A stretch of 64,000 nucleotides of DNA, taken from positions 31,392,001 through 31,456,000 of the forward strand of contig CM074857.1 in assembly GCA_037501455.1 (NCBI GenBank). Reading direction: 5' to 3'. Shown here one piece after another: positions 58,340 to 64,000 of this stretch (position 1 is its first letter; every line of letters starts with the position of its first letter). The notes under the pieces are model-generated. The model was not told the origin of the DNA, did no database searches, and saw only the letters and a list, made by a program, of their open reading frames with translations. A program made the position numbers and the translations under genes. The stretch is from Lantana camara (taxonomy: Eukaryota > Streptophyta > Magnoliopsida > Lamiales > Verbenaceae).

Positions 58340-58680
58340 AGACTTTCCTTCCGCCCACACATGATCCGCTCTCTGCAGCCCACAATTTCTGAATTCATCG
58401 TGACATCTGATCCCTGGCCAAGAAGTCAGAATTCCTCCTTATCGTTGCGCCCTCACAGTTGAAGCTCTCCATTCCCCACACACAATTGAAGCCCTGCCCA
58501 AGAATAAGGTTTGACTTTTTTACGGCTTCCCCAAATTAAACCTGACCAATTTCTGGAATTACGCACCTCTTCTCTTCTACAGGTCTTGCCCTTCTTAATG
58601 GATTTGGATGCATCGACATCGTACTCGCCGGGGCGTCGCCTGTTGCTCTCTCCACAATAACAGCTTTTCAGATGACGTAA
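58340..58680 (+). other. Leader/first-exon-like sequence
   Basis: C-rich leader-like sequence from 58350. A possible intron (gtttgactttt to cttctacag, about 58508-58583) is followed by an ATG at about 58598 reading MDLDASTSYSPGRRLLLSP, and then an early stop. It is protein-like at the start and then broken. Family not recognised. It could be a gene fragment captured by a Helitron. Confidence 0.3.
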
Positions 58681-59237
58681 GGTAAATTCTACGTGTCAAT
58701 TTGTTGATTATAATGGGATTTTTGTTCTTGCTATAAAATAGGGCTTCCTCCTTATGGTGAAATCTTGAACAATTTGCTCTGTTTTTCTGTCAGGAACTCC
58801 CAATCTGTTGTGTTGCTCGCATTGCATTGCATTGACGGCCTCAGAAGGGTTGCACATGTTCATTCTTTCCCTTTATCTTCACTTACAATTATATAATTAC
58901 ATGATAATTTGGGATTTTGTGGTTAGTATGCTTCTTATAAAATACATATCCTTTTCGAGTCATGAAATTCCCTTTCATACAGTAGATCTTACCTAATCAC
59001 ACATTAGAATCTAATGTTGAACTAATCAAAATTTCATAGGCATCACACATCATAAAATTATTAGCTAAATTCAGGAGTGTGTCAACCAAAGTTTCATAAA
59101 GTAGTTGTTTCCACAAGTTGTTATAATTAAAGCTGATGAAACAAATAATGACATATTATGTACAGTAAGAGTGTACACTTCCTTCCATTTAACAAAGTTA
59201 AAGCAACGAAAGGACAATAAAAGGCCAATTTCGAAAC

Positions 59238-59762
59238 CATAGTTACCTAATACGCGGTACGCGGTACGGGTACGCAATACGCTAGTGTGCTAAAATTTTG
59301 GTACGTCGGGGGTAGGTTTAGTCGGTACGTTCTTTTGGTACGCTGTACGTTTATAATGATTAATCGGTACTCTTATTCTATAAATACATCATATCAGAGA
59401 TATTGATGAAAATTATATAATGAAATATATACAAATATATAGGTATATATATATATTTTTTATTACTAATTATTGTATTAACTATTTTGCTTGAACTAAT
59501 GCAACTATAATCAGTAATAAAGGCCTTAGAAATTCTATTAAATTCTGTGTAAAAGCAATCCTAACTGATAATAACAAATCAAAAAACATATATATCTTTC
59601 TAAAAATCACTATAATTTGATTTGCTAGATCTAAAATCGGTACGTCTAATTTAGAGTACCAATTCGAGTACCATAGAGAATTGGTACGCAAAAGTATTGA
59701 GAATTGGTACGCAAGTATTGGTACGCAATTCGAGGGGGGAAGGAGAGTATTAGGTAACTATG
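59238..59762. mobile_element. hAT-type MITE (525 bp)
   Basis: Perfect 16-bp terminal inverted repeats: CATAGTTACCTAATAC at the left and its complement GTATTAGGTAACTATG at the right. Perfect 8-bp target duplication ttcgaaac at 59230-59237 and 59763-59770. Many GGTACG/CGTACC repeats lie under both ends. No coding capacity. Confidence 0.93.
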
Positions 59763-59770
59763 TTCGAAAC

Positions 59771-62279
59771 ATACAAATTACCTAAAAGGTTACATTACAG
59801 GTCAGAATATAATGTGTAGCACAACCTTAAAGGTTAGACTACAAACCGGAATACAGTGTCCCAATAGGCAAAGCTGTTGGATGTTCATCTTCGAGACCAC
59901 TCATTCCGACCACAAATCCACCAAACACTTGTAAAGCACACCTAATTAAGCTCCTGAAGTAGAAAACAGTTTCACTGGTCTGAATTTCAGTAGGCCTTCA
60001 ATGAAAACCTGTCCCCCCATCTGCTAAAAAAGTGTCCAATACTTGTTTTTGGGGTGTCAAATTTTCAAATTTATTGGTGTCCTGCAATCCTATTTCATTA
60101 TATTTCATCCATATCCCAATTCCATGCATTTAGGCTAATTTGTCTGCTTGTTTGATGGAAAATTGGATATTTTAGTTTTTGTTAGTTTTGTATTCAAATA
60201 GTGACATTTATTTGGTATTTCTCCTTTTCTTTTTTGGTTTGGCAGATTTTCAATTTGCACGCAGTGAGATATAGACTGCTCAATGTTGAATTATTTATTT
60301 TGTAATGCAATCACCCAATAAGAGTGGGAAGAAGAATAATTTGGAAGTCCAAAATTGTTTCTGAACAAAATGTCTCTAACCGGTACAACTACTCCAAATG
60401 ATGTCGATGGTTACACTGTATTCCCAGTTGAAGAGATTGTGCAATACCCTTCACCAGGTTATTGAGCATCAAGTGACCTTAGTTATTACTGAATCTTTTT
60501 TCCCCCATTTGAGTCCCCTCCTTTTGAAATTTAGAGAGCATGGTTTGAAAATTTTGGTATAGTTTGCTGTGATGTTGTTTCGTCGCTTTCGATCAGAATA
60601 TTTAAGAACTTTAGCACTGCCCAAATTGGGGTGTGATGGATTTTTTCCACTCACCTCACAGCTCACGCTTCAATTGAGTACGACGATCCGGAAAAGGTCA
60701 AAGACCTATTTAGGTCAACGAAGAAAAGGCTGCATGATTAAGGTTTGGGATGTACTACAAAATATTACTCTAAATTTATTTATATGTAATTGTGTATAAC
60801 TTTTTCTTAGGATCGGTTTTCTAATATATCTGTTGTAGGTTACTTCATCAAATTATTATGTTTTCTTTCTTCTTGTTTTTAATACACAGATGGAGAAAGG
60901 AAGGGAAGGAAAAGAGGAAGACAACTTCTCTGTCTTAGTATTTTCTCTTTAGTTTTGTATTGTTTGGAAATATGTTTCTTTGATTTGATTGCCCTTGGGA
61001 ATTGCCCGGTTTATATTCGATTCCATTGTACTGTTTGTGTTAAGTCATATTGTATTTCGGGGTGTTTTAAAATGATCTGGTTTGTGCAATGGATTACAGG
61101 TCGAACGGTAGCATCGAGAAAAAGAAGGGTGGTGGATTTCAAGTGGGAAAAAAAAGTCGATGGCACCATTCGTGAAAGTTAAAGTTGTACAGGCGACGCA
61201 AATGAGTTTACTGGTAAAGTCAGTTCAATTTCTTATATTTATTTTATGCAGACAGTTCAAATATGTTGGTGCACTGGGCTCTCCATCACTCTTAAATGTT
61301 CTGAAAATTGATTTCATTGTTGTGGCATGTGCTTTCTTCAATTGTAGTTTTCTTGTCATGTTTATATTTGGCTTTTTATATAGAATTGTATTTTGGTAGA
61401 GGTTTTGAAAACCAGAGGTTACCAAAGGAGGTGATTTGGTTTCTGTGCAATCTGATTTTTGCCGTTTTGTTAGAGCAGAACGTGGTGATTTCATGGCTTA
61501 CCAGTTTCATGATAAGGTTGTCTGTTTCTTCAGGCACCTCCAACAGAAGATAAATTCAGATTAAACCAGTTGCCTCCAGATTTTCATTCATTTCCTTGTA
61601 AATGAGATTTCTGTTCTTTTCTCAAATGAAATAGCCTTTGCATCATCACAACTGCCAAAAAGCAAAATATAACTACAGATTCTCCTTTAGAACATATTAG
61701 AATCTCCAGAAGATAGTTTCTTGATATAAGCCTATCATTGGTTTCTTCTGACAGTTTCTGCTCTAAACCTGTCAGGGGTTTCTCCTGTATTATATTATAA
61801 TGTTCTTCAGTTTAGTTTGCCGACGCTTGTCAACATTGTTTAAAGCAAACTACTTGCTCAACTTCATTCAGTAGTATATATTTATGTGTACACGGATTTT
61901 GAAGGTGAAGATGGTTCTGTGGCTCAACCATCTCCAGCAAACAAGGACCTTGATCTTGAAGCTGGACAAGTTGATCCCTATGCTTGTTGAAGAAATTTAA
62001 AGGATAGATAACGATTTATTTTAATCACATTTCAATATTACACAAAATAATTTAAATTTAGTAGTATAAGATTTTTTCTCTCATATGCCACAAACTCCTC
62101 TTTTCGAAGGAAACAAATTGCAATACTAGCCAATGTCTTGTAATTGAAAGCTTACTTCGTATTACGAATATTGCATAATATAACAATTATATTCTTTTTA
62201 TTTTTCTTTTTTTAAAAGTGTGTACAATCGCTAATTAAATCGAACACAATTACCGTGCGAGCTTTAGCCACGGTCACGA
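59771..62279 (+). other. Broken gene-like region between MITE and hAT copy 2
   Basis: Short protein-like pieces occur in order: 60370-60465 (MSLTGTTTPNDVDGYTVFPV, then a stop at 60463), about 60650-60740 (AHASIEYDDPEKVKDLFRS and KKRLHD), and about 61905-61990 (GEDGSVAQPSPANKDLDLE, ending VDPYAC-stop). They are separated by AT-rich, intron-like sequence. I do not recognise the family. They may be exons of one decayed or captured gene. No continuous frame is supported. Confidence 0.35.
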
Positions 62280-62301
62280 CCACCACGCCTTGCGCGGTGA
62301 C
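62265..62301 (+). mobile_element. Probable Helitron 3' end (B), left part
   Basis: gccacggtcacgaccacc is followed by the hairpin CACC-a-CGC-ctt-GCG-c-GGTG at 62281-62299. The hairpin is cut by hAT copy 2 at 62302. It closely matches end A (gcacgggcacgaccacc). Confidence 0.55.
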
Positions 62302-63720
62302 TAGGGATGGCAATTGGGCCGGGTCTGCCGGGTCTGGACCCGGACCCGCCCCGCTAGACCCGCTCCAGACCCACCCCATCGGGTCCCGGGTCGGGTCTGG
62401 ACCCGGAAAAATGGACCCGCGAGAAACGGGTCCTTAACGGGTCTGGACCCGGACCCGGCCCTTAAATTAAAAAAAAAAAAAAAAAGAAAAAATCCAAAAA
62501 TTAATTATTTTTAATGACATAATTACATAAAATTATTATAGTTAATTATTATGCGAAAATTATTTTAAATCAATATTTTACTATATTGTACTTTGTTAGA
62601 TATTTATATAAAATACTGTATTTAATATTTTTTAAATTATATATTTTAAAAGTAATTTACGCTATTACATATTTATTTAAATATTCATGGGGATACATTA
62701 TACCTTATCACTCAACCCAAGTTGTCTCCCAACCCTAATTTCCCTTAAGCAGTATAATTATATTTAGCTAACGAATAGGAGATCTTCGATTACCATCTAT
62801 TAATTATTCCAAGATTTCCAATTCTAGTACAAAACGATTAATTTAGGTTTAGTGGAGTTGACTTAGTTAATAATTAATTAACCAAAACTAAAGAAAAGAC
62901 TTATTTGTGTAAAGATTTTTTGAATTAATTGTTTGTGTTAGTGATTTAAACTACCATGTTTTGGATATTTATATGGTTGGTTGGATATATATTTATATGT
63001 TTGAACGGTTCCGAAGTGCACGCTTTTAAATGTTGTTTTTATGTAACTATTTCTAAGAAGAAAATCAATTTGGCTAATTGCCTAGAAATCAAACTATCAT
63101 TATCATCGTCTTCCAACAGATTTCATGGTTTTATGTTGAATCACCAAACATTTTTAAATTTATAATTAATACAAATTTAATGACTGAAAATTTTAAATCA
63201 ACAGTTATAGATAATTGAATGAAGAACTTTCATCTTAATATAAAATATTTAATAAATAATTTTTTTTTTTGAAATATTTAAATTTATAAAACTATACCTA
63301 CATATTGAGAAATTATTGTGTTACACAAACGTTTCATGTTTAAAGAAGAACTTTTGTCTCAATATAAAGCATTTACATTTGAATTTTAAGCATTATATAT
63401 AAATTTTAAAAAATTATTATATTACACAGCAAGTTATTTAAAAAGAAAAACTATTATAGTATCAAAAACGGGTTAAATGTATCAAAAATGGATTAATCAG
63501 ATAAAAAAATGAATTAAACGGACCAAAAATTAATAAACGGGTCCAACGGATCCGGATCTGGACCCGGATCCAACGGGTCCAATATTAGACCCGCCGGGTC
63601 TACCGGGTCCATCGGGTCCACCGGGTCTGGGCCGGGTCCGGACCCGCCGGATCTGGACCCGTCACGGGCCGGGTCTGGACCCGCCGGGTCTGGCCCAGAC
63701 CCGGTCCATTGCCATCCCTA
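62302..63720 (-). mobile_element. Non-autonomous hAT-type element, copy 2 (1419 bp)
   Basis: Same family as 56811-58231, in reverse orientation. It starts TAGGGATGGCAATTGGGCC and ends CCATTGCCATCCCTA. Perfect 8-bp target duplication gcggtgac at 62294-62301 and 63721-63728, different from copy 1, so the two insertions are independent. It has a small number of differences from copy 1, including some near one end. Confidence 0.93.
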
Positions 63721-63739
63721 GCGGTGACCCTCTCCCTAG
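63721..63739 (+). mobile_element. Probable Helitron 3' end (B), right part
   Basis: After the target duplication, nine bases from the hairpin end lead to CTAG at 63736-63739, followed by T. Spacing is identical to end A. Confidence 0.55.
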
Positions 63740-64000
63740 TATTTATACAAACATGGAGGGTACGGAAATTACTAAAGTAAATATTTTATACTACATCAGT
63801 AAGCCCCAATTCACGAACGCGATAATCTGCAACGATGACTTCTTTGGAAATTGGAATTTCTCACGTAACAATCTATCATTTTACTAATATATATATATAT
63901 ATATATATAATCTTAATATCATATTGTCCCCAAGGAAAACTGCAGCAGTATCAAACCAGTCTCATATTGCTATAAAGAATGTTACAAATATATGAGTTAT
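63740..64000. other. AT-rich tail with (AT)n
   Basis: No gene seen. A short AT microsatellite lies at 63887-63909. Confidence 0.8.

Noticed and set aside
61160..61553. Overlapping frames of 79-89 codons on both strands
   Set aside because: No domain, weak composition, no splice-consistent continuation; kept only as part of a gene-like region.
1..64000. tRNA, rRNA or other structural RNA genes
   Set aside because: No sequence with box A/B spacing and cloverleaf, and no rRNA-like block, was recognised by eye; primer binding sites are short tRNA complements only.

Overview
This window looks like nuclear DNA from a flowering plant, probably a eudicot. It is AT-rich and made almost entirely of plant-type mobile elements: Ty1/copia and Ty3/gypsy LTR retrotransposons (including a Tat-type gypsy with two RNase H domains and a chromovirus), solo LTRs, hAT-type DNA elements and probable Helitron ends. 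No intact host gene could be identified. Everything is read by eye from the sequence and from motif knowledge; no database search was run.

Layout. (1) 1-18480: a mosaic array of one Ty1/copia family. Internal copy A (1-4285) is followed by LTR A (4286-6512), internal copy B (6513-10685), LTR B (10686-12730), a foreign LTR piece (12731-13455), a broken RNase H remnant C (13632-16274) and LTR C (16275-18480). Remnant C is split by a solo LTR (13824-16114) with a perfect 5-bp target duplication. (2) 18481-24883: a minus-strand Tat-type gypsy, cut by the copia array at 18480. It carries a roughly 481-bp tandem triplication across the RT/RNase H junction. (3) 25278-29691: a large solo LTR with target duplication aataa, which contains a second solo LTR (25574-27508, duplication cattt) of the same family as the one at 13824-16114. 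(4) 29692-32810: AT-rich spacer. (5) 32811-45331: a nearly complete minus-strand Tat-type gypsy with both LTRs, PBS, gag, protease, RT, two RNase H domains and integrase. Between pol and the 3' LTR lies a plus-strand (antisense) gene with its own TATA box, two GT-AG introns that keep the frame, a basic NLS-like stretch and a coiled coil. (6) 46750-52305: a complete chromovirus (Reina-like) with 502-bp LTRs and duplication cttgc. It sits in one copy of a 341-bp tandem duplication whose other copy keeps the empty site. (7) 52306-64000: a stack of tandem duplications, a broken RPA-like fragment, two nearly identical 1.42-kb hAT-type elements in opposite orientation (each with an 8-bp target duplication), a 525-bp hAT-type MITE, and two probable Helitron 3' ends (hairpin plus CTAG), each split by one of the hAT elements.

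Order of events. The Tat element at 18481-24883 predates the copia array inserted in it, which predates the solo LTR inside copy C. The 25278 LTR predates the solo LTR nested in it. The 341-bp duplication is most simply older than the chromovirus. The two hAT insertions are younger than the Helitron ends they split. All gag-pol genes are broken by stops or frameshifts, so nothing here appears able to move by itself. The most interesting signals are the spliced antisense gene in the Tat element, the twin hAT insertions in twin Helitron ends, the pol triplication, and the preserved empty site beside the chromovirus.
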